DNA from: Effrenium voratum
Taxonomy: Eukaryota; Sar; Dinophyceae; Suessiales; Symbiodiniaceae
NCBI GenBank assembly: GCA_963377175.1
Contig: CAUJNA010001446.1
Coordinates: forward strand, 1,039,422-1,103,421
Direction of reading: 5' to 3'
Length of the DNA stretch: 64,000 nt
Position 1 is the first letter of the stretch; each line of letters starts with the position of its first letter. Made by a program: the position numbers and the translations under genes. A model generated the notes under the pieces. It was given only the letters and a program-made list of their open reading frames with translations. It had not been told where the DNA came from and made no database searches. This document shows positions 41,405 to 55,690 of the stretch, piece after piece.

Positions 41405-42368
41405 AAGCCATCACCCCGAGTGGAGACGACCGCTTTGGTGTTGACAAGAAGGACGGGATGGAAGGCAGCATGTTGCAAGGCACAGTGTGAAAAGCAGCAA
41501 CTTCTTTAGCGGCTCATGCTCTGTTTTGCTCCATTTGCGCAAGTAATTTCAATCATGCCTAGCTATGGTTCAACGAAGCAGTCAGTGTGTGTGTGTGACA
41601 TTTTTATCCAGACAATCCGTCCAGCTACAGTCGGCATTGCAAGGCAGGACTTGCGCAAACATGTTGGCGCGATGCTTTGTTCTTCACTAGTATCATGTGT
41701 CCATCGGTCTACACAGTGATTTGGATCAACTTATTGCTTCAATGGTTGATTTTGACAGTAGAAAACATGGAGTGTTACGAATGGTAGTGGCCTTTGTTTT
41801 CTGGCAACTGTAGTGTCAGATCAGGTTGCTGAGGCAAGGCAGCCTCTTTGTAGCGGCGTTTGGTTTGCTTTGCGACGCTTGCCGAGTGTTTCTGCAACAC
41901 CTTCCTGCCTTCATGAGGCAGGTGTTTCGTGCTACGATGTAGTCTATTGCAGTCTCCCTGTAGTCTTCTTCTGCAGTCCTCCTGTGTTTTTGTAGTCTTC
42001 TAATCCGGCTGGCCTCTCGTAGTCTTCACGCGATCTTGTTGTGATGCCGTAGTTTGCCCGTAGTCTTCCTGTACTCTTTCCGTTGCCTGCTCGTCAAACA
42101 ACAGCCTCCTCCGTGACGCAAACAATGCTCATACTATGGACTCCCAAAGAAGAGCAAACCAACCAGTGGGGCAACATGGGGGGACCTTTTGCGCATAGCT
42201 TGACGCTGGGCGTTTGGGCCAGAAAACCTGAGGTGGCCATCACCCCGATTGGAGACGGCAACCGCTTTGGCTTTGGTCTTGACAAGAAGGACTAGGGCCA
42301 GTGGGAACCGATGGCAAAGCATGTTGCTGCAAAGGGTGTCAAAAGCAGGACTTGTTCAGCAGCTCATG
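41405..42368. repeat. Direct duplication of about 120 bp
   Basis: Copies at about 41405-41520 and 42236-42368 share ccatcaccccgattggagac, ttgacaagaaggac, gcatgttgc and aaaagcagca/ggactt words in the same order, with indels. A fragment of the same family (gttgccatcaccgggatt) is near 45145. It is a dispersed host repeat without coding evidence. Confidence 0.6.
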
Positions 42369-45300
42369 GCCGTATTGGGAGGTTCGCGGTTTGGTTGCTT
42401 GGCTGCGTTGGTTGGTTTGTTTGGTTTGGTTAATTCGGCTGGTTTGTTTGGTTTGGTTGGTTTTAAATGGTTTTAATTGGTTTTGTTGGTTTGGTTAGTT
42501 GTGTGTGCTGTTTGGCTGGCTGGCTGGCTCCCTGAGCGCAAGCGTGCAAGCGTGCTTGCTTGCTTGTTTCGTGCTTGCTTTGTCGCTGCTTTGCAATTGT
42601 TGTTTGTACTGCTTTGGATCGGCACATATGGGTTTGTCTCATCAAAGGAACCCCTTTTAGGGGTTTCCGTTGGTTTCCCTTTAAAATCATCCAAAGTGAC
42701 TCCCAGAGTACATAGTATTCTCTATGGCGCTTTTTGGAGGCTGAAATCCCGTCTCAAAGCCTGGAGTTTGAGAATGTGCTTTCGACAGTTTGGGCCGTAC
42801 CTGTGTTGTTTAGGCTTGGGCTGGTTCAGTCGGCTGAGGCTGTGATCCCATCTCTTGGTGGGCAGCAGGGCCTATAGATGAGTGCCCATGAGCTCGCTGG
42901 TTAGGCCACTTTCTTGAGATTCCTATCGTATCTCAAGACAGTCAGGTGTCAATGGGTTTCAAGGATACCCTTGCTTCCAGGAATCCCAGCTATCAGAGGG
43001 TTGACCCTTACCACGCGTGACGTTGGCCATTTCGGGAGCGCACCAAGACCCCCCGAAGCAAAACATATGAGCCCAGGGTTCTTTGGCCCATGGCAGGACA
43101 AGGAGACACAGGACATTCGGGCGCTGAGCAGGTTTCAATTTGGACTTGAACAACTCGAGTTCCGGACCCTGATCGTGCAAAGTTTGTTTGACACAGTAGG
43201 CCCCAGCAAAAAGAAACGGAAGAGTCTTTCCAGACCAGGGGTTTGATGTGTCTGGGGGTCGAGCATGTCCCCAAGAAGAAATCGCTGGGCAATCAAAGAC
43301 ATAGCTGAGCTCAAGGACCTCATCCAACTCGCAATCCGCAACGTTTGCACTGATGGAAAGCAAGTTGGTTGTTCCAGCCAGTTCCCCATTTGAAATGCGC
43401 AACCTGGGCCCCGAAGTAGATTGCTGACTATTGCAGGGGCCAATCACTACCCACGATGAAATCAAATGCATTATGGTCACAAGTCCAGGTGGCCTGGGGC
43501 AGAACGGTTCTGTCAGAAATCCATTTCCATGATCCAGACAAAGCTTGTGGTTTACGGATGTTTCTTTTTGATGCACGCGCGTTTTTTGCAAGAGTGGCCT
43601 TGCCTCGCGAAAGCATCATGCCCTTTTTGTTACGCGGGTTGGCTTGGTGATTCCTAACTTCATGTTTTGCTTTGGTAATTACTCCTGTTTGTCAGTAGGC
43701 CCCGCAGTCACGGTCCAGAATAGGCTTGAATGCACTACTGGGATTTGACGCAGGACCGGTGCAGCAATTACCCCCCAGAAGCAGAAGCTGGCAATCAGAA
43801 GGATGCTCAAACCCAAGAGTCTGCCGGTGACAAACTGCGGCATGGGCCCATCCCACGCCGGCACTCGACAGGACAGTGTCAGCACTCCCCCGCGAAGGCC
43901 CAAGTACACCCCGGACTGCTCACCCACGAGCCTCGTCTTCACAGGGTGTGGGGCCGTCCGAAATGGCAAGCCTCAAGTTTTATAGGCGTTCCTGAACGGA
44001 CCGTGAAGGGGAAAAACGCCAGCGATTGGAACACACAAGGGCTGCAAAAGACAATGAATGATGCGTGTTTGATATTATTGATGTTGAGTGCAGTTGCCGA
44101 GGAACCCAACAGTAGAGGGTTCCACAACTATGAGTCTCTTTGCCAAAATCCCTAAAAGGAAAGCAGCAGGCCCGCGAAAGGGTGGGCTGCGCCAGTGGGA
44201 CCGAAGAGGTACAGGTACCGGAGAGACAAACAGATCCATGGCCCAGATGGACGTTGGACAAGGTCAATCCTGATTCCTCATGCCAGACAGCAGTAGTCTT
44301 GTGCGTCCCACTTGAAAATCAGGATCCTGCATTTTGAGCACGGATCAAAGAGTAAGACATATAACGCCCTAAACAATTAAAGTTGGCTTGTGGGATACTT
44401 TAAGCACCGATTTGGTAGTACAGTTGGGTGAACGTAGTTGGCACCATTCCACAGTTTTTGGTTTAGCTGTCCCCTTTGCGGCCATCCACCTAGAGTTTCC
44501 ATGACCCTGAAAAAATGGGTCCATGACCACTTAATTTTGGGTAATGACCACATTTTTTAAGGGTCATGGAGACTCCAGGTACTTTCACCCTCCTGTCAGT
44601 TGTGCGACTGTGATGTGAGTACTTTAGCCCCCTCGCCACTCGAAGGTGGCCTGGCTTCGACTCCTTCGACGCCATGCGCGATTGGGTTGGGAAGGCTGCT
44701 GCACGGCCAAAGGGCGGTGTTCGCAAGTGGCGGTGGTTGTTTCTCTTTAGCTTCCCATTAAAGAAACTCCTCCCTTCCCCCAATGGAAGAGTCTTTCGTG
44801 TCTATGAGAGTCGTTTGGGTTGCTTCGGGGCTTACGTATGTTCCTTTGTATGGCTTTGTTTGGAGCGTGCTGAAGGTTGTTTCAGTTTAGTCAGCGTACA
44901 TGTACTGATTGCGAAACGAAAGCAAGTCAAGCGTGGGAATTTCGGCTTGTTCTCGTGACACCAGCGTCACTTGTTGCCAGGCAGAGGTCAATGGCCAGGA
45001 GCGAGAGGGAAACGGTCTCATGGGACGTCATGGGACTGGATGAGTTCACGGGGTTATCGGGGGCCCAGAAAAACTGAAGGATCCGATTGAATGAAGATGG
45101 CACCCCACCAATAAAGTGGTTTTCATTGCGACTGCTCGAAGCTGTTGCCATCACCGGGATTCCAGTGGATCGGGTCTTGGCTAGGAATGTCACACTCATT
45201 GCAGTACGCCACATGAGTTGCATGCGCGTTTGTCTGACAATCAGGGACCCTCAACAACTATGGTGGTGTTCCTCATGGTTCCCCTAAAAACCTCTCCAAA

Positions 45301-48300
45301 AAGAGTACCCGCAAAAAGACACGCCCCTATACGAGCTTTTCGAGTTGCAGCTGTTTTGCGGTGTGTGCCATCTCACGTACGGTTGGTTTCTCAATCCTTG
45401 CAAGTGGGAAACAAGGGAACCCTGTAAGCTACCACGATTTGACGTTGGCTTGCTTGCAATAGGGAATGAAAATCAGCTGAGACCTTTCTAAATCTTTACC
45501 TTGACATGCACCAGAGGGTCATCCGCAGGCAGCAGGCGCTGTCTTGCCGTCCCTCAAGTACAATGCGTAGGAAAGGCAGAGGGATTTAATCTCATGTTGC
45601 AAGAGGCCATGTGGGATCAATGCTTCCAAATCGCTGGGCCCCCTTTCTTTGCGGTTTTCAAATGCAAACTTCCCAGGTGTTGCGAACCATTTTTTAGGGA
45701 CCAATGTCTCAATGACCTCAAACCCTTGTTCAATGAGGACCATGGAGATGCTCTCAGCCGCACACATGCTGGCACGCCGAACAGGAAGATGGACATGGAC
45801 CTCCGCGTCGAGAGTTGCGGATTACCGTGCGGTTCATGCATGTTGTTTTCGTAAGATGATGTGGTTATTTAGCGGCATGCAGTGGTTGGTCTCGATGTAA
45901 TTCATTTTAGCATGACACGCAAAACGTGCATTATTCACTGAAGCACATATGTTTCCACCTGCGACATTCTGGGGAGCCCCTGTATCAAACGCAGCTGTTG
46001 AAAGCCCGACAGTCGCATGGTAAACGTGGTTTGTCATTCTAGCCGGGCCAGTCTGCATGATTGTCAGCAAATGAAGTCAGGCGACATCCTTTGGATTGAG
46101 TTGGAATCCTTCCATTTGGATTCAAAACCCATGCTTCCCTCGCTCCACAAGCCGAAGCCGACCAGAAGCAAAAACAACTGTAGGTTGGCAGTGCAAGCTT
46201 GGGCTTGACCTACGGAGTTCTGATCCCCTTGTTACCGGAACCGTCTCAAAGGATGCTCTGTCTCGCAGTCGCTTTGTGCGGGTGTGTTCGCGTGTGATAG
46301 CCAGCTGCCATTCTTTTTTGGATGCAGAAGCTTGGCTGAAGGATGCGCCCATAAAGCAACAAGCCGCTGTGGCTGCGGACCCAAGTCCAACTTGTGCGGA
46401 ATGAGGAGAGCCGAGAGCCCTCTTCCCTACTTTCAAGGTAGCTTGCTGGTGATTGGCAATCCAGGATGTGCTACGTCAAGCTGTTTGGGAGTTGCTTACA
46501 TTTGCTTCTGACAGGTAGCTCTACAGCCCAATTCAGGGGCCTGGGTGCGGCACTCCCATAGGACCCGTTGAGCCAGAGCGCCTTCCTCAGTCGCGAGGCG
46601 CGAACGGGAAAGCCAGTCTTTCAACGTGCGAACCCCTTCCGCACCAGGGAAGATGGTTGATGAGTGTTGGTGAGTCATCAACTGAGGGGACAAGTTGATT
46701 CCTCCCTCCTCGTCTTGCCGGCTTCTGCAGTGGAGCACGTTTGTCTAGGTGTTAGTTTCATCTACTCGCCCTCCTCGTTTTTGCTCAACGGCTTGGCGCC
46801 CCGCGAGTTGAGGCATGCGCGGCCGCACTTTGTGAGGCTTCCTTCAGCTACCCACTTGAGCAGCTTAGTGGTGTGTAGAGGGTCTTCTCTTTCCCTAATG
46901 TTGGCCCAGGATTAATAAGTCCCCATAATGGGCGTCCCAATTTGGAGCGCTGGGACCACTGTGCCCAAACCATTATCCCTGGGGCAAAATTGGGTAGGTG
47001 AGCGCTATTTAACCATACTAGAAGGGCGCTATACCCGATTTTTTCTCTGGGAGCTTGTGGTTTGGGCAATGGAAGCCCTCTTAGAATCCGATTTCTAGCC
47101 ACCTGAAGCTGAAGCTGCAGGCATTTGCTCGACTTCAGGCAACAGAGTTTCTCATGCCTGGCGATTGGCTGAATAGAAATTGGCAGTAGCAAGCGTGTCC
47201 TCTCACAACACTCGAATTGAGTTCACGTTGTTTGGGTTGGTTCTGCAGCCCAACTGGGCTGCTTCAAGCTGGGGATTTCCAAGGGTTGAATTTCCTCGCG
47301 ATGCGCAGGATGGGCGGCTGCTGCCACAGCCCAAGAGGAAAGCAAGCGCCTCCCCCCCCGCCAGAGAGCAAGGACAGGTTCGCCTCGCAGGTGTCTCACT
47401 TGGGGTTTTCTCGGTGCTAAATAATCTATGATTTACATCATTCCCCGGAGGAACTGAACAGGGGATGGTATTGTGAATGTTGTTTCCACACTTTGTTTTA
47501 TGCCCAGTTAAGGTTGCTGCGCAGGTGGCTCACTCATGCCTTTGGCTCGCTTGTACTTTGGACACAGGTATGGTGTGATTTAGTTGGCCACCTGACGGTG
47601 ATAAAACTGCAGACGTGTTAGAAGCGCCCACACATCCTTCTTTCTGTCATCTCCCCCGCCCCCGCCCAAGGGCGAAAGTGATACTAGCTAAACTGAGGCG
47701 AAAACAAAGCGTGCCCGGCTGTTCTGAAAAGGCACGCCCCTTAAAAAATTGAACTGTGACAAACCACTAAATCGATACAGAGGAACACTGACGGGTAGGT
47801 CTGTGCAAGCCTTTGATCAGTGACATTCTCCCGGGGGCGGCAAGCCTTTGGCCTGCTGCATGTGAGCATCAATGACTAAACGTTGTCCCAGGCAGAGGAA
47901 CAGAAATGCAAGGCAGGCATGCGGCAGGAGTGAAGGAAGGAACTCATGATGAAGTTAATGATGAAGAAATAAGAACGGACACAATGAAGCTGATCCTATC
48001 CTGATCCTACCCTAAAGCAAACACTGAATCGAGCCTAAGACTGATCTTAAATCAACCTGAAGCCTAGTGCCAAACAACGCCTGAACCCGCCCTCACCGCT
48101 AAGCTATCTCTAGACCAGCAGCCCAGCCTAGATCCATGCTGAACCAACCCTGAGTCAACTGTAAGCCAGCCCGGCACTATTTCAAGCCTCAACCCAAGTC
48201 AAATAACTGGTACGTCCAGTCTGGATCAACACTCAACCCGCCTGCAGCCACCTCAAAGATCCTCAAAGAATCTTGAAATAATTGACTGCAAACAGCTCTG

Positions 48301-49234
48301 TGGCAATCTTGAACCTACCATACACCAGCGCTGAGCTAGTTCTGAAGCACAATTTGCACCGGGTTGACGTGATTGGGGCGCGTTTAGAGCGGGCACAAAT
48401 CAACACGAATCGGGTGTGATCACGGTTGTGAGATGCTTGCACTACATTTATGTTGGCTTGGAGCGAGCAAAGGGTTGATGTAGGCTATGTTAACTTAGGA
48501 TAGCTGTTGGGTTAGATGCTGAGGCTTAATTAAAGATGGGCTCAGGGTGCATCTAGGATGAGTGAACGCTGATGTCATGATGCCAGACTTTGAATGAAGC
48601 CTAAACCTAAAACCTAAAGCCATCCTGCCCCGAACCTCGCCCTAAGCAATCCTCACTCCCCAATCTGAACCTCGCCCTATGTGTATATGTCTGAATCTTC
48701 CATTTGCTCAAGAATAGGTTTTATCCCACTTTGCTGGTTTTGAAGGGGGAATCTCTCACTTTACATTTTGCCCAGGGGACTTAAGCAAGCGGAGGATATC
48801 CAGCGTATGAATTCATCGGATCAGGACCTGAGCTCCATGTTCCCGCGCCCGGCGCCATGGACGCCATAGCCCCAGAGCGGATGGATGAGGTCACCTGGAA
48901 AACGAGCTCTCCGCATAGTTGAAGGTCCTATTCAAGCGGATCCCTGGTTTCCGGCTTAGGGATGGTAACTTGCCTGATTTGTGGTATGTTGCTCATAGAC
49001 AAGTTTGCGCTTTGTCTTGGACAGGGGTCATGATTCTGGTTCTGTTTCTGAGAATTATCGCAATCAGAAGCTGGGGTCAGCTCCGTGTAACCTACCGCTT
49101 TGGGGGATTGACTTTGATAATGTTGACGTAGATAGGTGTGTAGCGGCTCACAAATCCTCCAAGCTGGGACTTGCAATGGCCAATCTTGTTGGCTTTAGCA
49201 TCCCGTGGGTCTCCTCCAGGGAAGCTTGATTCAG
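42369..49234. other. Host DNA without supported genes
   Basis: No defensible exon. Tracts of ggtttggttgg (42400-42510) and the degenerate CCTGAACC tract are the visible structure. Confidence 0.35.
47990..48680. repeat. Degenerate CCTGAACC/CCTAAACC-like tract
   Basis: Short words such as cctaccctaa, aacctgaagcct, gcctgaaccc and cctaaacctaaaacctaaag recur through about 700 bp with no fixed period; the middle (48370-48570) has lost them. No open frame of note is present. Confidence 0.5.
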
Positions 49235-49342
49235 ATGGTGTCGGAAACGACCGCGAGACAGGAGAGCATCAGCGCCCTGCACGACGACGTGGACCTCATG
49301 CTGCAGCGGCTCAGAAGGCGAGAGCAGCCAAAGTCGACGTGA
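49235..49342 (+). CDS. Possible last exon, short coiled coil
   Basis: After the acceptor aagcttgattcag the frame reads MVSETTARQESISALHDDVD then LMLQRLRRREQPKST and stops at TGA 49340-49342. Heptad-like hydrophobics (I, L, V, L, L) suggest a coiled coil. No family is recognised, and the preceding exon was not found. Confidence 0.35.
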   Translation: MVSETTARQESISALHDDVDLMLQRLRRREQPKST

Positions 49343-52300
49343 AAGCTCAGGGAGAACGGCGTTTGATCCTCTCAAATCGACAGACATCAATGTATGCTGA
49401 CTGTAGCCATACGTCCTCTGAAATCGACGGAAGCCAATGCCATCCAATGCCTTTTTGCAGCTTACGCCCTCTGTCCTGAAGTTTGCCGCAAGTTGCCAAC
49501 CGGGCCGCAGGCATTTGGCGCCTGTGGAAGCCACCGCCTGAGGCTGGACCAGGGAATTGGGTAGGCCTGGGGTCTCCACCAGTTCTGACAAGGAAAGCAA
49601 GGCTTGGTCTGTGGATGGAAAGAGCAGCTGGTGCGTGAAGATGATAGGATTCACCTGTGTCCTGCCTCAAGCGTAATCTGTTTCAAATGTGGCCTGGCAG
49701 GAGCTAGCCAGAAAGGTCCACTCAGTATGCGCATCACGTGAGGGCGGAATGTTGGAACGAGTGACTTTGATCAGCAGGACCCCGCAAGGAGGAATGATGG
49801 CCAAGGATTGCAGAAGTAGGACATGCAGCAAGCTGCAGCTTCATGATTCCCATATGTGATTTTATTCATCAACATGACACTCTTTTACCGTGAAAGTGAA
49901 CACATGCATATTCAGCCTAGATGTCCCCTTGTCCGCGCTGTGTCAAAGGGTGGTATTGAGTTGAATCGGCGTGTAGCCTGCTTCCTGGTCTTCAAGGGGG
50001 AGGGCAACGTGTTGTTTCAAAAAAAGCACCGTGAACAGTTATTGGACTCAAGGCTCCGAAATTTGACTTGCGGCTTTTGTTTGGGGGTTGGCCGTCGGTC
50101 GCCAGATCGACCACAGGAAGGGTTGGCGAGACTTGTTCCTGGAGGGCATTAAGCTTTTGGGCTGCTACAGTTTGATCATCCGGACGCCTCACTTGAACCC
50201 GGGATCGCGAAAATAGACATTGGAGTTTTTTTTGGGCAGCAAGTCCAAGAACCTCCTTCCACTGTTGCCCGCTGCTATTCCCCAGTTTGGGCTTGTCTCA
50301 ACGACGTCCCTGGTGTCAAATATCGAGGGAGTTGCAGCCTTAGACAGTTATTCACTACCCAGAATGGACATCGCGGCATGTAATTCAGATATTATTCACC
50401 TGTTGCTCAATACTTACCTGTAGAGAGAGTGGTTATCTTGGAGAGTGGAGGCTTACCTTGCTTTCATCGGCAGCGGTCGCTAGTGTGTAATTTGCCGGGA
50501 CGGTTCCCGCAGACTTTGGGCTGGTTACTTTGAATCACCAGCAGTCTCGCACTGAACGGATCGTGCGATCCACGGATCGTGTTCAAAGTGACCAGGCAGT
50601 GACACTTGCGTATGCCCCTGCGTGAAAACTAATCAGGTCACAACGTGCAGTGGTAGAGTTTCTCCGGCGGGATATATTGAAGCCAGGCAAAAATTAAATC
50701 ATCTTCAGGGTGCACCACATTTCTCACACATCATGATCCTGTCTCGGGGATCCTTGGGAAGAACAGCTCCTGAGGAGCGCGCCTTCGCGCCTTGTTTGAA
50801 GGGCGCAAGCTTGCGCCCTCACAGCCTCCCCAGCACCTGTTTTCTGATGGTTCCACCACCCCTTTTTAGCATGGATTGCAGAGAAGCATGGTTTTCCACC
50901 AAGCTCACGGGCAAGTTCCTGCTTTCTGGACATGTAGCAATGGGTTGCGCGGTTCGGCGCCAGGTCTTCCATTCCTTAGCACAAGTCTCACCCTTGCCAA
51001 TGACTTTCCGGACCTGCGCGGAGATGAGCTTAAAGAAAGTGAAGCTTAGCAGGCTTTTATCAGCCATGTAGCAGTGACCATTTCAGCTGTTCGATCTCAT
51101 CGCAGGACTGGCTTTGCGATTTGTAAAGGGCGGAAACAACGTTTTGCAGTCAAGGCAGGGAATGCCCTAATGCCTTGACAGGGTCCGATTCTCGCACGGA
51201 CAACAATAAGCGCACCTAGTCTGCTCATGGTTGATCGGCCCCATCGTTGAAGATGTTGGCTTCCTGGCAGCAAACATGAGCTTGGTTTCCTGTCACTTGG
51301 CCTGGGTATTCTAAGTACTTGATCAATTTGGTGGCCTGGATTGGTGGCCTCTTGATCTTGACAACCTTGACACTGTTTTTCGGCAAGTGTCTTCAACAAG
51401 CAAAGGCCCATTCGCTTCGTAAACAGTAGTACTTCAGGCGGTCAGCAAGCAAAGGTCCACTTCCGTGGAAGTGATTCCGGAAGAAGCCACACATTCAGCA
51501 CAATCATGGGCATAGCATCCGAGACCCCGTTTTGTTAGAACACATTTAGGGTCGCCAACGCAATGAACATGTTTCCGTGTTTCTCTTTCACTGCCTGACT
51601 TGTGCTCACTAGGGTGGCGCCGGGGAGTTGGCTTGATAATGCGTAACCTTAATCTGTGCAGAGGTCAATGTTGCACCTGGACAGGACTACAACAGCGCTG
51701 AAATCCGTGCTGGAATTGATCCACACGAAGCCTAACGGCTTTACACGCGAATTCACTCATGGCCCACCCGTATGCAGTTGCAGGCCGCCCAAGCTGCGTG
51801 GTCTTTGAAGACGACCTTGCTGAAGTGTGGTTGCGTCAAAATGTTCACAACGGTTAGGAAAAAGCTTGATTGAAGAGGGTGTTCCTTTTTACTCGTCTCC
51901 CTGGGGTTGAAAATGTGATTCCCCCTGGCAAAATGCATGGATCATTTGCAGATCTCGAGTGCCACCAAGCGAAATTGAGCAGTTTGCATTGGGCTGATCT
52001 TGCCGCACAAATGGCCGCGGGTTCGCGCAAAGGTGCGGCCCAGAGCAGATGACGACCGTAAGTGTCAACGGAAGAGCCCGCAAAGGGACGCATCCAAGGA
52101 GTAGCAGCTGGCCCCAGTCGTTGCCGCTTGAAGCTGCATTTAAATTGGAGGACCTGCTTTGGTGATGTCTTCATGGATTGTTGACTCTGCGGGCATTGTG
52201 TACACATACGTCTATATATAGTGTGGATATATATATATATATATATATATAGTCTTACCCTGTTCTCCTTGCTGCCGGTTTGGGTCCATACCTCTGCGGG

Positions 52301-52814
52301 CGTTGGCTCAAAATATGAGAAAACATAGACATGGTTGAAGAATGCAAAGCAGATGCGTGGGAAGAAACAATGTGGGTCTGGGTGCGCCAAAATTAGGGAG
52401 ACCATGGTGTCCTTTTGATTCCCCTCTAAAACCAACCAAAAAGGGTGTCCCCAATAAACACACCCAAACACAGCCATGTACAAGGCGATCCAGACGAATT
52501 ATCGCCAGCTTTCGAGGATGCCTTTTTGAACGGTTGAGGTTTGAATAGTTTACTTCATGAAGCGGCTTCGCTTGTCCGCTTGGCCAACGCAGCCCCAAGT
52601 CAAGAGAGTCTGAGCAAAACGTATGCTCCACTTGGAAGGGAATTTTGCCCCCGCATGAACATGCCACTAGGCTTCCCCCACCCCCCACAAAAAAAGCTGA
52701 AAAGGCGAGAAACAATTGTGCAAGAAAGGCTTCTTGAAGTTGAGGGTTGTGTGGTTCATCCCCTGCATATCTCATAAGACCCCCCCCCCCAAATCCAGGC
52801 TGCGACTCCCTGCC
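49343..52814. other. Host DNA without supported genes
   Basis: No defensible exon. A (TA)n run lies at 52215-52251. Confidence 0.35.
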
Positions 52815-52960
52815 ATGGGGCGCCTCTTGTGGCTGCTGCTGGCGATCTGGGCGGGTCTGGGCGCTAAGATCGACGAGGGCCCAGAGCTGGCCTCGGAGCA
52901 GATCTTCCAGGAGACGTTTGAAACCTCCCTCGTGGGAAACGAACCTAGGTCTCTGAGCCC
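52815..52960 (+). CDS. First exon of a secreted or membrane protein
   Basis: ATG at 52815 opens MGRLLWLLLAIWAGLGAKID, a textbook signal peptide: one Arg, a Leu/Trp/Ala-rich core and a small-residue cleavage site near GLGA. An acidic stretch follows (EGPELASEQIFQETFETSL). Similarity to protein ends near 52945; the exact donor is unclear. The rest of the gene was not identified downstream. Confidence 0.5.
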
Positions 52961-55576
52961 TGGTGCGCAACCATAGGTGTCCTTTTTGGTTGTTTTGCCA
53001 GAAAAATAGATGGCCCTCTCATTTTGAAGGACGCCAGTCAAAACCCGGGTACGACCAACACTATGGGGTATTCGAGCTGGTTGCCTCAGTTTGACTCATT
53101 GGAAGCCCGCGGTCTAGTTGCCTCATGTGTTGTTCTGGTTTGGGGGTGATGGGTGACCAGTAACGTCGGTCTCACAGGGAGCGAAAGTGACCATGATGCG
53201 ATTGAGGTGACTCGCGCTGTTTCGTCCGCAATCCAAAAAGGGGGCCCCTTGTCTTGGCACATTCCGAGAAGGCTAACATCAGGGCTCCATGCCCGCGGTG
53301 TCGATCAAAGCCACTTGTGCCTCTTGCCGGCGTCAAAGTTGGACACTTCAGATGCAACAAGGCAGGTTGAAACTCTAGACACCAAGGCTTGCAACAGCAG
53401 GTCTTCAAGAAAAGGGTCACAGATGAGATTTTTCACTGAGTTGGGTAGGCTACTGCTGAGTATGAGTGTCTTAGCTTTTCGTGGCATTGTTTGTTCTTTG
53501 TTTCTAGTAGGATGGAGAAAAAGCTTTGCATAGCTTCTCCTAGTTTCCACGGATGTGTCGAGGGGCCTGTTGTTTTGACAAGGCACTGTTTGACGGGGGG
53601 GAAAAGAGATCCAGGTCTCAGTGTTTGCTCGAGTCCTGAAGGTTCCTGGCTTGCCAGTCCCGCATTTCAAGCACACCAAGATCCGAGGGAAGAACATGCC
53701 CGCATGTTGTCTACTGTCTACGTGTCACCCTGGCAGGAACAACTCTAAGCCACACCCGTCGCTGAACCCCGGTTGGGTCCCGCAAGGAAGCGGTGCTCGA
53801 AGCAAAGTACTTCGACCTCAAGGACTGGGCCATGGGTTTCTTGATTTGGAGGGTACTCTTTTTGGATGGTTTTGAAGAGCCAAAAGGGCACCACCCATTT
53901 TGAATTTTGAGGTTCCCCTATTTTGAGGGAAATCGCCTGGCTGGCTTTACTGGTCGTGCTGGCGGGAGCGTGCCTCCTCCGGTGCAGCTTGCTTGTCGAC
54001 AAACCATGGACCTAACGGATGTGCACAGGTCAGCTTGCAATGATGATGACGCAAATGATCAGGAATAGATGCCGGCACAGAATGATGAATGTGCGCTTGT
54101 TGCACGTTCCTGCTGTGGCTTCTGCCGCCGGACCATGCCCACCGCAGGATTCTTCACTTGCAGTAAATGCCATAGCTTGCGAGGACGGTTTGAATAGCCT
54201 GCCTCAGGCGTCATGGGGCCGAATGCCAAATGGCGGATAGGCTCGACACAGGAGAGACACGGCGTAGCAGATCGTCGAACCTTAGAGGCCTTCTTTGAGC
54301 TCTTCGATCTTTGGATCATGCTGTACCGCCTCTCGGCTGATTGTCACCTGTCGGGTATGAGCAGAATCCTGGGTTGTATCAGGTTGCATTCTGGATTCAT
54401 TGATTGATTTGCTTGGTTCGGGTCAGCCGCAAGCTGTTCAACTTGTGCTCGTGTACAGTTGGGTGGGGGAGGGAAGCTCCTTCTAGACTGGGTTGGCAGA
54501 AGCTCCAACATGTAGATCAGTGTACTTGCTGTTGCTTCGCAGTTAGCAGTTGAAGTCTTGGGCTGTCAGCTCGTCCAAGTGGCTCCTGTCATTGGATCAG
54601 CCCCGTGGTTATTGGGCACGCAGTCCTTGGTGTGTTGAGTTTATCTCTCTTGTGCGTCCTCCCAAGTTTACCTCACGTTTCTTGTTGTTGCGTGGGTTCA
54701 TTGCCTGGGATGCGTGCATTGAGTGACCTTTGATGAGCCATGGGAGCAGGGGTCCCAACATCGAGCCAGGTCTTCTCGGTTGCGTTTGGAGGGCAACGGC
54801 TTCTATGCGTGTTTACATACTTCAGAGCGAACATACCCGCGGTCCCTGGGAGTGACCGGCAAGAAACTGAATCTCAGCTAACAACCCTTTCTAGTTCTGC
54901 TTGCTTCAGGCCCGGAGTGCTTTGCATGCCTGGAAAAGAGGATCAGAGATCTGCCCCTTAGCCTCGGGGCCTAGATACTACAGTACATGCGGGCTCAGTT
55001 TTCAGAAAACTGATGTTTCCTTGCAGTCCTTGTTAGAGAAATGTCCTTTCAGTTTGCGTTGACGTTTAACCCTGGGAGAGCGTGTTCCTGCAGAAGCGCC
55101 TAGGGCGCTCCGCCGATAGCCCTCAGGGCTGCAACGATGTTTGTGGTGTTTAGTGTTGCCTGGCGGTCAATATCGGCGCCACGGATGTTGCACTTAGATT
55201 TCCTGGTAGTGTTGCAATTCTACGAACTGTAAATCTAGCTGTTGACCAACGTAGGCCCACTTCCTCCACTATGTGTGGCATATGTTGGTAATCTGTTGTG
55301 TTGACTGTTTGGAACAAACTGTTCGAACATTTGGGTCTAATTGTTGGACGTTGGGGCGGTCCTATTTTGAAGTTTGAGGAACTATTCAAGATTTGATGGG
55401 ACAAATCCTCCATATGTTTTCGGCGCACCCTGCTTCCCTTTTTGCTTGCCTTGTTTTCGTGGCGCCCTGTTCCCTCTTGGCTTTATTGGTTTCTCACTGA
55501 ACATGGTCAACACCAAACAGGGTTCTTGTTTCTAGCAGCGGTTGGAATTGTGACTCGGTATGCTTGCATCATTCAG
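52961..55576. other. Host DNA without supported genes
   Basis: Probable intron or intergenic DNA. No convincing exon; fragments of a dispersed repeat with ccaaaagggcaccacccatt (about 53880) are seen. Confidence 0.35.
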
Positions 55577-55690
55577 AGGCCTCAACAAGATCGACGAGGC
55601 CATGGTGGAGGTTCTTCCGGCCTGCCAATGGCGCCAGGACCAGCTCACCATCAAAGCGATCCAGGCGCAGCCTTCCTGGTGCATTCCCAC
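55577..55690 (+). CDS. TPR-like host exon 1
   Basis: After catcattcag the frame reads GLNKIDEAMVEVLPACQWRQ then DQLTIKAIQAQPSWC. The helix spacing resembles a tetratricopeptide repeat. It is the first of a series of similar exons on the plus strand to 63.7 kb. The 3' limit is approximate. Confidence 0.4.
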
